Assembly: GCA_044226195.1 (NCBI GenBank) | Contig: JBGAHO010000016.1 | Location: forward strand, 1-64,000 | Origin: RPQJ01 sp044226195 | Lineage (GTDB): Bacteria; Pseudomonadota; Gammaproteobacteria; Steroidobacterales; Steroidobacteraceae | Reading direction: 5' to 3' | Length of the DNA stretch: 64,000 nucleotides | In this document: one piece after another, positions 34,695 to 45,254 of the stretch | How the letters are laid out: each line of letters begins with the position of its first letter | Position numbering within the stretch: position 1 is the stretch's first letter | Position numbers and translations under genes: made by a program | The notes under the pieces: generated by a model | What the model saw: only the letters and a program-made list of their open reading frames with translations | Databases searched by the model: none | What the model was told of the DNA's origin: nothing

Positions 34695-35600
34695 TTAATC
34701 TTCGAGCTGGTAGCGGATGGCGTCCGCCGCGTTGGCCTCGGGCAGCTTGCCGAGGCCGATGAAGCCCTTGCCCGCGAGCGGCACCGAGTCCCGGCGCACG
34801 AACGACTCGCGCCCTTCCTGGTTGATGACGAACGTGCCGTTCGTGCTCTGGTCGATGAGCAGGAACTTGTCGCGCGAGACCTCGATCTTGGCGTGCAGCC
34901 GCGAGATCAGCGAGCCCTTCACGACGATGTCGTTCTCCTCGGCGCGCCCGAGCGTGAACACCTTCTTGGCATCGTCGAGCACGTGCTCGCCGCCGAGGTA
35001 GAACAGCCTCACCTTGCTCGCCCGGTGGCCCTTGCGCGACTCGATCTCGATCGAGGGCAGCATGCTGGTGGCGTCTTCCTGCTGCCACAGCACCTCGTAG
35101 AGTTCCATGTCCTCGGCGAGCCCGCGCACCGTCGTGACGTCGATGCGCCGCGACACGGCGCGCCACTCCGGCGACAGCCGGCTCACGGTGTCGCCGCTCA
35201 GGATCACCTGGCCGGCCTTGGCCTGGCTGGTCATGCGGTTGGCCGTGTGGACGGTCGCGCCGAAGATGTCCTTGTTCTCGAGCACGACCGGGCCGAAATG
35301 GCAGCCGATGCGGATCGCCACGTGCTGCCCCTGAACCAGCAGTTCGGGCTGGGCACCGATGTCCTGCTGCATCTCGGCGCCGCCGTTCACGGCGTCGTTG
35401 GCGGTCGGGAAGATCGCGAGGATCTCGTCGCCGATGGTCTTGATCACGGTGCCGCGGTTGCGCTCGGTCGCCTCACGCATGAGCCCGACGCACTTCACGA
35501 TCATTTCCCGTGCGGCGTGGTCGCCCAGCACCTCGTAGAGCCGAGTGCTTCCGACCACGTCCGCGAACAGGACGGCAACTTCCGTCTCAGTGCTCGACAC
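34695..35600 (-). CDS. Class III adenylate/guanylate cyclase with C-terminal FHA domain
   Basis: The 301-residue soluble protein joins a class III cyclase domain (residues about 5-175) to a forkhead-associated domain (about 200-270) that binds phosphothreonine. Metal Asp14 (LFADVVGSTRLYE) and Asp58 (VIKTIGDEILAIF), the substrate-selecting Lys54 and Asp111 (adenine type) are present, as is catalytic Arg122. The transition-state Asn is replaced by His118 in TVHTANRM, so activity could be altered. FHA signatures GR, SRLHA and NGTF are intact. GTG 35600 is my start choice (AGGGGA upstream); ATG 35627 is a possible alternative. A TATACT -10-like element lies at 35655-35660. Cross-talk with Ser/Thr kinases is suggested, but none is in the window. 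Confidence 0.85.
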   Translation of the reverse strand: MSSTETEVAVLFADVVGSTRLYEVLGDHAAREMIVKCVGLMREATERNRGTVIKTIGDEILAIFPTANDAVNGGAEMQQDIGAQPELLVQGQHVAIRIGCHFGPVVLENKDIFGATVHTANRMTSQAKAGQVILSGDTVSRLSPEWRAVSRRIDVTTVRGLAEDMELYEVLWQQEDATSMLPSIEIESRKGHRASKVRLFYLGGEHVLDDAKKVFTLGRAEENDIVVKGSLISRLHAKIEVSRDKFLLIDQSTNGTFVINQEGRESFVRRDSVPLAGKGFIGLGKLPEANAADAIRYQLED

Positions 35601-35769
35601 GTCCTGACATCCCCTGTGCCCGGCCATCCCGGGCCGGCCGACGACAATTCCCGGAGTATACAGGGTCCCCCGGCGACCCCGACCACGGCAGGCCGGGACA
35701 CGGCGCAGGGCCCGTCCACCGGCTATCGGCGGCCCCGGGGCCGCCTTGAGTCGCGCTCTGCGCAATGCC

Positions 35770-36759
35770 TCAGGCGGCGCGCTCCACCATGCGCAGGGAC
35801 GCCCGCAGCAGGTCCGCACCCGCCCCCTCCCGATGCGCGTTCTCGCTGAGAAACCGCCGCCAGACGCGCGCATTCGGCCGGCCCGCGTACAGTCCCTGCA
35901 CGTGTCGCAGCAGGGTCGGCAGGCGGTGACCGGCGGCCAGCATGCGCTCGACGTAGTCGGCGTAGGACTCGACCACCGCCTCGCGGGACGGCAGGGGCGC
36001 CGTCGACGGCCAGAGGCGCGCATCGAGCACGGCCAGCAGGTACGGATCGTGGTACGCCTGCCGCCCGAGCATCACGCCGTCGAATCGGGGCAGCCATTCC
36101 TCGATCGTCGGCACGTCGCGCAGGCCCCCGTTCAGCACCACCGTCAGCTCCGGATGTTCTCGCTTCAGGCGCGCCGGCACGTCGTACCGCAATGGCGGGA
36201 TCTCGCGGTTCTCCTTCGGGCTGAGTCCCTGCAGGTGGGCCTTGCGCGCATGCACGATGAAGACGTCGACGCCCGCCTGGCGCACACCATCGATGAACGC
36301 CGCGAAGAACGCGTAGTCGTCGTGATCGTCGATGCCGATGCGGCACTTCACGGTCACCGGGACGTGCACCGCCTCGCGCATCGCGCGCACGCACTCGGCG
36401 ACCAGCACGGGCTCTGCCATCAGGCAGGCACCGAAGCGGCCGCTCTGCACCCGGTCGCTCGGACAGCCTACGTTGAGATTGATTTCGTCGTAGCCGCGCT
36501 CGGCACCGAGGCGCGCGGCCTGCGCCAGCAGGTGCGGATCGGAGCCGCCGAGCTGCAGCGCGACGGGATGTTCCGCCGGCTCGAAGCCGAGCAGGCGCTC
36601 GACGTCGCCGTGGGCCAGTGCCTGCGCCGTGACCATCTCCGTGTAGAGCAGCGCGTGCGGACTCAGGAGCCGCAGCAGGAACCGGCAATGCCGGTCCGTG
36701 TAATCCATCATGGGCGCGACGCACAGCCGGCGCTCCAGCGGAAGCCCTCCGTCCGTCAT
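35770..36759 (-). CDS. dusA: tRNA-dihydrouridine(20/20a) synthase DusA
   Basis: DusA reduces uridine 20/20a of tRNA D-loops using FMN and NADPH. The 329-residue TIM-barrel protein has the FMN entry CVAPMMDYTDRHCRFLLRLL, the catalytic Cys in INLNVGCPSDRVQSGRFGAC, the KCRIGIDD segment, IVHARKAHLQGLSPKENRE and the C-terminal GLYAGRPNARVWRRFLSEN, all DusA-specific. ATG 36759 overlaps the YbdK-like gene stop (ATGA), so it is the last gene of a three-gene operon with no obvious functional tie to it. Confidence 0.96.
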   Translation of the reverse strand: MTDGGLPLERRLCVAPMMDYTDRHCRFLLRLLSPHALLYTEMVTAQALAHGDVERLLGFEPAEHPVALQLGGSDPHLLAQAARLGAERGYDEINLNVGCPSDRVQSGRFGACLMAEPVLVAECVRAMREAVHVPVTVKCRIGIDDHDDYAFFAAFIDGVRQAGVDVFIVHARKAHLQGLSPKENREIPPLRYDVPARLKREHPELTVVLNGGLRDVPTIEEWLPRFDGVMLGRQAYHDPYLLAVLDARLWPSTAPLPSREAVVESYADYVERMLAAGHRLPTLLRHVQGLYAGRPNARVWRRFLSENAHREGAGADLLRASLRMVERAA

Positions 36760-37889
36760 GAGCGCGCCGTCTCGAGCACCAGCCACTCGACGACCTTGCG
36801 CAGAGCCTCCTGCTCGCTGGCGCCCTGCCCCAGCGCTTCGTCGTACACCCGCAGCTGGCAATGCGCGCTGGTGCCCCGCCGAGGGATCTCGCGCAGGCCG
36901 TCGATCTCCGCCTCGCAGCCGAGCGCGATCGCGTCCTCGCGCACCAGCGCGAGGATCTCCTCCAGCAGCTCCGCGAACGGCACGATGCGCTGCCGGCCGA
37001 GATCCAGCAGTCCCGCGTCGAACGAATAGCGCATGGCGCGCCAGCGGTTCTCGCCCACCAGCAACGCAGGATAGCTGCGCCAGCGCTGGTTGCCCTGGCG
37101 CAGCCGGAACAGCATCCGCAACAGGCACTGGTTCAGCGCGGCGAGCCGCACGGCGTCGTCGAGGCGGGTGCAGCAGTCGAGCAGGCGCGTCTCCAGCGTC
37201 GGATAGCGCGCGCTCGGCCGCAGGTCCCACCAGATGCGCGAGGTGTCGACGATCACCCCGGTCTCGATGAGCGTGTCGGTGTGCCGGCGGTACTCGCTCC
37301 AGCTGTCGAAGCGCTCCGGCAGGCCCGTGCGCGGCACGCCGTTGAACACCATCAGCCGGAACGACATGAGTCCCGTCCGCTCGCCTTCCCAGAACGGCGA
37401 GCTGCAGGACAGCGCGAGCAGGTGCGGGAGGAAATACGTCAGCTGGTTCATCAGGTCGATGCGCAGCTCGTCGTCCTCGATGCCGACGTGCACGTGCAGC
37501 CCGCAGATCATCATGCGTCGCGCCGCGCCCTGCATCTCCTCGAGCAGCGCGACGTAGCGCTCCTTGTCGGTCCGCTTCTGCTTGGCGCTGAGGGAAAACG
37601 GATGGCTGGACGCGGCGATCGGCGCGAGGCCGTAGCGCGCGGCTTCCTCGATCACCGCGCGGCGCAGCGCGGCGAGTTCGCGCCGGACCTCGGCCGCCGT
37701 GCGGCAGACCGGCGTGGCGACCTCCACCTGCGAGCGCAGGAACTCCGGGAATGCCCGGCCCCCGGTGCGATCGTGCAGGTCGGCGAAGAACCGCGGCGGC
37801 GGTTCGCTCGCGACGGCCCCGGTCTCCCGGTCGACGAGCAGGTATTCCTCCTCCACACCCAGCGTCAGCGGCGGCTCGCGCGTGGCCAT
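36756..37889 (-). CDS. Carboxylate-amine ligase, YbdK/GCS2 family
   Basis: The 377-residue protein belongs to the glutamate-cysteine ligase type 2 superfamily, ATP-dependent enzymes that join a carboxylate to an amine through an acyl phosphate. It begins TLGVEEEYLLVDRETGAV with the paired Glu metal ligands, contains FLRSQVEVATPVCRTAAEV, the GLHVHVGIEDDE metal motif and LETRLLDCC. The true substrate of YbdK-like proteins is unclear; E. coli YbdK has only weak gamma-glutamylcysteine activity. It overlaps the N-formylglutamate amidohydrolase-like gene (TGATG) and dusA (ATGA). The pairing with an amidohydrolase suggests a shared gamma-glutamyl or amide compound. Confidence 0.88.
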   Translation of the reverse strand: MATREPPLTLGVEEEYLLVDRETGAVASEPPPRFFADLHDRTGGRAFPEFLRSQVEVATPVCRTAAEVRRELAALRRAVIEEAARYGLAPIAASSHPFSLSAKQKRTDKERYVALLEEMQGAARRMMICGLHVHVGIEDDELRIDLMNQLTYFLPHLLALSCSSPFWEGERTGLMSFRLMVFNGVPRTGLPERFDSWSEYRRHTDTLIETGVIVDTSRIWWDLRPSARYPTLETRLLDCCTRLDDAVRLAALNQCLLRMLFRLRQGNQRWRSYPALLVGENRWRAMRYSFDAGLLDLGRQRIVPFAELLEEILALVREDAIALGCEAEIDGLREIPRRGTSAHCQLRVYDEALGQGASEQEALRKVVEWLVLETARS

Positions 37890-38731
37890 CAGGCGGACTC
37901 CGGACGCAATGGACGGTGGACCCCGGGGTCGCCGAGCAGCGGAGCGATCTGCGCCGCGAGCAACCGGACCCAGCGCTCCACGCCGGCCGGCGACTCGAGC
38001 TGGTCCTGGCGCACCTCGAGGCACAGGTGGGGCAGGCCGGCACGCTCGGCGTGGTGATCGATCGTGTAATCCGACGGGTGCTTGCCGCTGTAGGGCTGGT
38101 TGTCGCCGACGACCAGCCCCTCGACGGCGGACAGGCCGCGCATCAGGCGCCGCGCATTCGCCTCGTCCTGGTCCCACAGGACGCCGACGTGCCACGGCCG
38201 TCGCGCGCCATCACCGAGCGACGGCGTGAAGCTGTGCACCGCGATGACCAGCGGCCGCACGCCGCGCGCGCGATGCGCCGCCAGCATCGCCGCGATGCAT
38301 TCGTGGTACGGGTCGAACAGGTTCGCGAGACGCAGGCGACGCGCCGTCTCGTCGAGGCCCCGATTGCCCGGGATCGGGCACCCGTCGCTGGTCTCGCGGA
38401 AGGCCTGGGTATCGTCGGGTGCGCGATTGCAGTCCACGACCAGCCGCGAATAGCCGGCCAGGACCGCCGGCGCATCGAGCGCGTCGGCGAGGCCGCGGGT
38501 CAGTTCCCCGGCCCCGATGTCCCAGGCGATGTGCTGCCACGTCGCCAGTTCCGGCAGGCCGAGCCGGCCGAGGCGACTCGGAAAGGCCCGGCTCGCGTGG
38601 TCGCAGACCAGCAGCGCCGGCGCCCGCCCCTGCGGCCGCAGGACCACGAACGGCGCGGGGTCGTCCGCAGCCAGCAGGGAGGTCGTGGCCGGTTCGGCGT
38701 CGGGGTGGTTCAAGGGAGGTCGCGAGGCCAA
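37889..38731 (-). CDS. N-formylglutamate amidohydrolase-like protein
   Basis: The 280-residue protein matches the N-formylglutamate amidohydrolase family: LLVCDHASRAFPSRLGRLGL near residue 42 (His metal ligand), WDIGAGELTRGLADAL, YSRLVVDCNRAPDD, VIAVHSFTPS and GLPHLCLEVRQDQLE. These enzymes release formate or cleave amides at glutamate; in many genomes members of this family accompany peptide or amine ligases rather than histidine catabolism. No hut genes are nearby, so a role with the adjacent YbdK-like ligase is more likely. Its stop overlaps that gene's ATG. A CRP-like palindrome lies about 45-60 nt upstream. Confidence 0.85.
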   Translation of the reverse strand: MASRPPLNHPDAEPATTSLLAADDPAPFVVLRPQGRAPALLVCDHASRAFPSRLGRLGLPELATWQHIAWDIGAGELTRGLADALDAPAVLAGYSRLVVDCNRAPDDTQAFRETSDGCPIPGNRGLDETARRLRLANLFDPYHECIAAMLAAHRARGVRPLVIAVHSFTPSLGDGARRPWHVGVLWDQDEANARRLMRGLSAVEGLVVGDNQPYSGKHPSDYTIDHHAERAGLPHLCLEVRQDQLESPAGVERWVRLLAAQIAPLLGDPGVHRPLRPESA

Positions 38732-38774
38732 TGGGGACGGGCATTTTACCGAATCGGCCTGCCGGCCAGCGGGA

Positions 38775-38790
38775 TGTGACGCGATTCACA
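38775..38790. promoter_or_regulatory. CRP/Vfr/Clp-type palindromic site
   Basis: TGTGA-CGCGAT-TCACA matches both CRP half-sites perfectly with the required 6-nt spacer. It lies between the amidohydrolase operon (start 38731, minus strand) and the GGDEF-EAL gene (start 39039). The -10-like TAAAAT (38743-38748, minus strand) lies 26 nt downstream of it. Confidence 0.55.
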
Positions 38791-38864
38791 CCGACCGGCG
38801 CACCCTCGGCCTACCATCGGTGGCCATCCGTGGGGCGGATGCGCGAGAGGCTGGCGCGACAGGG

Positions 38865-39026
38865 ATGAATCGGCTGTTCGACAAGGCGACCCGTGATCGC
38901 CGCGTGCTCCGTTGGCTCGGCACGCGGCCGGTGGACGACGTGCGCGCGGCGGAACGCCGTTCACGCGCGACGACCGGCTTGCGCCCGCGCCGGGTCGACC
39001 CGTTGCCGGCCCGCCCGCCCCGCTGA
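38865..39026 (+). CDS. Possible 53-residue small protein upstream of the GGDEF-EAL gene
   Basis: An open frame from ATG 38865 (preceded by ACAGGG) encodes a very basic 53-residue peptide beginning MNRLFDKATRDRRVLRWLG. It ends 12 nt before the GGDEF-EAL gene, so it could be a leader cistron. I recognise no family. High-GC DNA gives many chance frames, so confidence is low. Apart from this frame and the CRP-like site, the 307 nt between 38731 and 39039 show nothing else. Confidence 0.3.
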   Translation: MNRLFDKATRDRRVLRWLGTRPVDDVRAAERRSRATTGLRPRRVDPLPARPPR

Positions 39027-39038
39027 CGTGGCACGCGA

Positions 39039-42000
39039 ATGAACCTGCACCCGCTCCTCCGCCAGCAGTTCGAGAAGTCACGCGACGATGGCGGGCAGTT
39101 CGACCTCCGCACCCTGCTTGGACTGATCAGCTCCGCATATGGCGAGTGGGACGAGGAGCGCAAGGGCGTGGTGCGCTCGATGCGCCTGCTCGCGGACGAG
39201 ACCAACGCCTTCACGCGCGAAGTGCGTGAGAGCGCCGAAGCGCAGCTGCAGGTCATCCTCGACCACGTCAAGGACGCGATCCTGACGGTCGACGAGACCG
39301 GCCGCATCCAGACGCTGAACACCACGGCCGAACGCATCTTCGGCTTCGCCGAGGATGAGGTCCGCGGCCGCAAGCTCGACCTGCTGATCCCGTCCCTGGC
39401 GCGCCAGCCCGAGATCGTGGCCGCGCTCGACGAACTGGCGGAATCGCTCGAGAACACCCAAGTCGACCTGGCCCCGCGCGAGACCAAGGGCCGCAATCGC
39501 GGGGGAGCACTGTTCGACGCGGAAATCGGCGTCAGCAAGGTGCGCCTCGACGACCGCGAGGTCTTCGTCGTGTGCCTGCGCGACACCACCGACCGCAAGC
39601 TGGCCGAGGCCGCGATCCGCGAGAGCGAGGCCCGCTACCGAACCCTCGTCGAGAACGCGCCCGAGGCCATCGTCGTGCTGGACGTGGACCTCGGACGCTT
39701 CGTCGAGTGCAACGACAACGCGGTCCGCTTCTTCAAGATGACCCGCGAGGAACTGCTCGCGATCGGGCCGGAGAAGATCAGTCCGCCAGACCAGGCGGAC
39801 GGCACCCCGTCGTTCGGCGTGCAACGCGGCCACATCGACCGCGCGCTCGCAGGCGAGGCGCCGAACTTCGAGTGGACGCATCGCGATGCCCTCGGCCACG
39901 ACATTCCGTGCGAAGTGCGCCTCGTCCGCCTGCCCTCCTCCAGCCGGCGCCTGATCCGCGGCAGCATCACCGACATCACCGAGCGCAAGCGCAGCGAGTT
40001 CCTCGCGGCCGGCGAGCGGCGCGTGTTCGAACGCATCACCGGCAATGTCGATCTCGGGGTCACGCTCGAGGCCCTCACCGAGACGGCCGAACGCGTGACG
40101 CCCGAAGCCTGGTGCACGGTCTGCCTGGTCGACGCCGAGGCCAACGTGCTGCAGCTGGCCGCGGGCCGCCGCATCCCGCCGCCGTTCGCCGCCGCGCTCG
40201 AGCGCATCGAGGTCGGCCCCCGCAACGGCTCGTGCGCCGCCGCGATCTTCCTGCAGCGGCAGGTCATCGTCGCGGAGATCGCCCGCGACGCGCTCTGGGA
40301 GCACCCGCGCCTCGGCGCGCTCGAGGCCGGGCTGCGCGCCTGCTGGTCGACGCCCATCCGCGCGTCGGACGGCCGCATGCTCGGCACGCTGGCCCTGTAT
40401 TTCCGCCAGCCCCGCAGCCCGCTGCGGCGCGACTTCGAGCTCATGAGCCGCCTCACCGCGCTGGCGGCGATCGCGATCGAGCGCAAGCGCTCGGAGCAGG
40501 CCCTGCGGCGCAGCGAGTCGCAGTACCGCGGCCTGTTCGAGAACGTGGTCGAAGGCGTCTACCGCTCGAGCGTCGACGGCCGCTTCGAGTCGGTCAACCC
40601 GGCGCTCGTCGCCATGTTCGGCTACGGCGCCACCGAGGAGATGCTCGCGATCCGCGCGACCGTCGACATCTACGCCCAGCCGGAGGACCGCGACCGCATC
40701 GTGGCGGCACTGCATCGCGACGGCATGGTGCGCGACGCCGAGTGCCAGATGCGCCGGCGCGACGGCTCGCTGATCACCGTGATCGAGAACGCACGCGTGG
40801 TGCGCGACGGCAACGGCGCGATCGAGGGCTACGAGGGCACCATCACCGACATCTCGGTGCGCAAGCGCGCCGAGCTGCAGCTGTACGAGGAGAAGGAGAA
40901 GGCCCAGGTCACCCTGCAGTCGATCGGCGACGCGGTCATCACCGCGGACGCGGACGGCCGGGTCGAATACCTCAACCCGGTCGCCGAGGAGCTGACCGGC
41001 TGGGAGACGCGCGAGGCGGCCGGCCGGCCGGTGGCCGAGGTCTTCCGGGTGGTGAGCGAATCGACTCGCCAGCCGATCGACAGCCCGATCCTGCGCTGCC
41101 TGCAGGAGGGCCGGCTCGCCGAGATGCAGGAGCCGTCGCTGCTGATCAACCGGCGCGGCCAGGAGATCTCGATCCAGGACTCCGCCTCGCCGATCCGCGA
41201 CCGCAGCGGACGGCTGATCGGCGTCGTCATGGTGTTCCACGACGTCAGCCAGGAGCGACGCCTGCAGCGCGCCCTGGCGTACCAGGCCACCCACGACGCG
41301 CTGACCGGCCTCATCAACCGGCGCGAGTTCGAGCAGCGCCTGGCCGATGCGCTGCGCAGCGCGCGCGCGGACGAGCGCACGAACCACGTGCTGATGTACC
41401 TCGACCTCGACCAGTTCAAGGTCGTCAACGACACCTGCGGGCACCAGGCGGGCGACCGGCTGCTGAAGCAGATCACCAGCGTGCTGCAGACCCGCATTCG
41501 CACCACCGACACCCTCGCCCGCCTCGGCGGCGACGAGTTCGGCGTCCTGCTGCAGGACTGCACGCTCGACATGGCGGCCCGCATCGCGGAGAACCTGCGC
41601 CAGGCGATCCGCGATTTCCGCTTCGTGTGGCAGGACCGCGTGATGAACGTGGGCGTCTCGATCGGACTCGCCGAGGTCAACGCACTCGCGGAGACCCCGG
41701 CGTCGGTGATGAGCGCCGCGGACGTGGCCTGCTATTCCGCGAAGGAGTCCGGCCGCAATCGCGTCCAGACCTACGCCGAGGGACGGGCGCCGGAGCGGCA
41801 CCGCGAGATGCAGTGGGTGTCGCGCATCAACCGGGCCTGCGAGGAGAACCGCCTGGTGCTGCTGTGCCAGCCGATCGTGCCCATCCGGCACGGGGCCCGG
41901 GTCGAGCGGCACTTCGAACTGCTGCTGCGCATGCGCGACGAGAACGGCGAGCTGGTGCGCCCGTCGGAATTCATCCCGGCCGCCGAGCGCTTCAACCTGA

Positions 42001-42614
42001 TGCCGGCGATCGACCGCTGGGTGGTGCGGCAGGCCTGCACCCGCCACGTCCACCGGCGCAGCGACGAGGGCCGCCGCTCGCATTTCACGCTGGCCGTGAA
42101 CGTCTCGCCGACCACGATCAACGACGAGCAGTTCCTCGACTACGTCATCGCCGAGATCACCGCGGCCGACATGAGCCCCGGCGCGCTGTGCTTCGAACTG
42201 ACCGAGGCGGCCGCCATGACCGGACTCGCCGCGGCCACGCGCTTCATCAAGGAGCTGAAGGCCCGCGGCTGCCGCTTCTCGCTCGATGACTTCGGCAGCG
42301 GCATGTCCTCGTTCATGTTCCTGAAGAACCTGCCGGTCGACTTCCTGAAGATCGACGGGCAGTTCGTGCACAACGTGATCCAGGACCCGATCGACCGCAG
42401 CATGGTCGAGGCAATCGCCCGCATCGGCAACGCCATGGGCATCGCCACCATCGCCGAACGCGTGGACTCGCCGGACGTGCTGCAGTGCCTCGCCGAGATC
42501 GGCGTGCAGTACGCGCAGGGCAACTACATCAGCGCGCCGCAGCCGATCGATCTGCTCGGCCCGCTGATCGACGTGGCCTCGATGCCGCCGATGACGGCGG
42601 ACCGCGTCGCCTGA
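39039..42614 (+). CDS. PAS-PAS-GAF-PAS-PAS diguanylate cyclase/phosphodiesterase
   Basis: The 1191-residue cytoplasmic protein likely makes or breaks cyclic di-GMP. In order: a helical N-terminus (1-65), PAS (about 70-190), PAS (195-325, closing with GSITDITERKRSE), GAF (330-485), PAS (490-615), PAS (625-745), GGDEF (750-915) and EAL (930-1180). GGDEF is intact (RLGGDEFG near residue 830) with an inhibitory I-site RTTD upstream. EAL catalytic residues appear intact: E in HFELLLR, VNVSP, CFELTE, LDDFGSG and FLKIDGQ. So both activities are possible. No membrane helix is visible. Start ATG 39039. The upstream CRP-like site raises the idea of cAMP or Clp control. Confidence 0.93.
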   Translation: MNLHPLLRQQFEKSRDDGGQFDLRTLLGLISSAYGEWDEERKGVVRSMRLLADETNAFTREVRESAEAQLQVILDHVKDAILTVDETGRIQTLNTTAERIFGFAEDEVRGRKLDLLIPSLARQPEIVAALDELAESLENTQVDLAPRETKGRNRGGALFDAEIGVSKVRLDDREVFVVCLRDTTDRKLAEAAIRESEARYRTLVENAPEAIVVLDVDLGRFVECNDNAVRFFKMTREELLAIGPEKISPPDQADGTPSFGVQRGHIDRALAGEAPNFEWTHRDALGHDIPCEVRLVRLPSSSRRLIRGSITDITERKRSEFLAAGERRVFERITGNVDLGVTLEALTETAERVTPEAWCTVCLVDAEANVLQLAAGRRIPPPFAAALERIEVGPRNGSCAAAIFLQRQVIVAEIARDALWEHPRLGALEAGLRACWSTPIRASDGRMLGTLALYFRQPRSPLRRDFELMSRLTALAAIAIERKRSEQALRRSESQYRGLFENVVEGVYRSSVDGRFESVNPALVAMFGYGATEEMLAIRATVDIYAQPEDRDRIVAALHRDGMVRDAECQMRRRDGSLITVIENARVVRDGNGAIEGYEGTITDISVRKRAELQLYEEKEKAQVTLQSIGDAVITADADGRVEYLNPVAEELTGWETREAAGRPVAEVFRVVSESTRQPIDSPILRCLQEGRLAEMQEPSLLINRRGQEISIQDSASPIRDRSGRLIGVVMVFHDVSQERRLQRALAYQATHDALTGLINRREFEQRLADALRSARADERTNHVLMYLDLDQFKVVNDTCGHQAGDRLLKQITSVLQTRIRTTDTLARLGGDEFGVLLQDCTLDMAARIAENLRQAIRDFRFVWQDRVMNVGVSIGLAEVNALAETPASVMSAADVACYSAKESGRNRVQTYAEGRAPERHREMQWVSRINRACEENRLVLLCQPIVPIRHGARVERHFELLLRMRDENGELVRPSEFIPAAERFNLMPAIDRWVVRQACTRHVHRRSDEGRRSHFTLAVNVSPTTINDEQFLDYVIAEITAADMSPGALCFELTEAAAMTGLAAATRFIKELKARGCRFSLDDFGSGMSSFMFLKNLPVDFLKIDGQFVHNVIQDPIDRSMVEAIARIGNAMGIATIAERVDSPDVLQCLAEIGVQYAQGNYISAPQPIDLLGPLIDVASMPPMTADRVA

Positions 42615-42633
42615 CCCCGGCCGGTCCGGGGTC
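42613..42633. terminator. GC hairpin between convergent GGDEF-EAL and typA genes
   Basis: GACCCCGG (42613-42620) pairs with CCGGGGTC (42626-42633) around a 5-nt loop; it includes the last two bases of the GGDEF-EAL stop and has no T-run. It may act weakly in both directions. Confidence 0.4.
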
Positions 42634-42642
42634 GGCCCCGTA

Positions 42643-44484
<1,842 letters not shown>

Positions 44485-44605
44485 GGGGGATGCGCCGGGG
44501 GGCCAAAAGGGCGCGGAGTATACCGGATTTGGCCGCCGACGCCGGATCGGCCGGCGCGTCAGCTCACGGCGACGTCCCGCGGGGCCGGCGGGGCCCCGCC
44601 CCGGG

Positions 44606-45232
44606 TCACTGCTGCGGCTTGGGCTCCGACGCCGGCATCGGCTCGACCGCCTGTCCGGCTGCATCCGTCTGCGGCGCGGGCTTGGCCACGGCGGGCGCCG
44701 TGCCGAGGACGACCGGCACCGAGAAGGTGCGCACCTCGGTCTGGATCTGCGAAATCATCCGGGCCAGCACGCTCACGTAATACGTGCCGTCCGCATCCGC
44801 CTGCACCGTGACCTTCTGCGTGTACGGCGTGGCGGCCTGCACCTTGTCGAACTTGAACGTGCCCTGCTGCACGACGGCGAGGCCGGGCATGCCCGTCACC
44901 TCGACTTCGAGTGTGTCCGCCGGCAGCCGCGGCTCGAACACGAGTTCGATCTCGAACGGCACGCCCACCTGCGGCTTGGCCGCGAGGTCGTACTTCAGGT
45001 CGACCGGGGCCGACGTCTTGCCGCTGATGACGGCGGTCGCGAGGCGCGGATCGTCGTCGACCGCCACGGTGGCCGCCGGCTTGCTCGCCTGCTCCTGGGC
45101 CGGGCGCGTCTTGACCCGGACCTTGGCGCCGCCGTCGTCCTTGCCGCCACAGGCGGTGAGGCCGAACGCGGCGACGAGCCCGGCGAGGGCGAGCGGAAGG
45201 AAGCGGGCGTGGCCGTGCGTGGGTGCGTTCAT
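44606..45232 (-). CDS. Unrecognised lipoprotein, 208 residues
   Basis: Starts MNAPTHGHARFLPLALAGLV and has lipobox LTAC (Cys28), so it is lipid-anchored. After a disordered KVRVKTRPAQ/EQASKPA linker, the body (residues about 65-180) looks like one beta-sandwich domain (VPFEIELVFEPRLPADTLEV, TQKVTVQADADGTYYVSVLA), then a Pro/Ala-rich tail. I recognise no named family. It lies 22 nt downstream of the PKD-metalloprotease-like lipoprotein on the same strand, so the two may be co-expressed. Start ATG 45232 is chosen for the signal peptide; the frame extends to 45334. Confidence 0.75.
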   Translation of the reverse strand: MNAPTHGHARFLPLALAGLVAAFGLTACGGKDDGGAKVRVKTRPAQEQASKPAATVAVDDDPRLATAVISGKTSAPVDLKYDLAAKPQVGVPFEIELVFEPRLPADTLEVEVTGMPGLAVVQQGTFKFDKVQAATPYTQKVTVQADADGTYYVSVLARMISQIQTEVRTFSVPVVLGTAPAVAKPAPQTDAAGQAVEPMPASEPKPQQ

Positions 45233-45254
45233 GCGTTTCTCTACCGGTCGGTGC

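Noticed and set aside
34618..34700. Short reading frames containing GHSSFSRHGEKEECPLF-type peptides
   Set aside because: They are chance translations of the palindrome at 34643-34692, not genes.
35655..35660. TATACT considered as a full promoter for the cyclase-FHA gene
   Set aside because: No acceptable -35 at 16-18 nt, so noted only within the gene entry.
39078..42371. 1097-codon minus-strand frame opposite the GGDEF-EAL gene
   Set aside because: High-GC shadow; the plus-strand frame has intact catalytic motifs.
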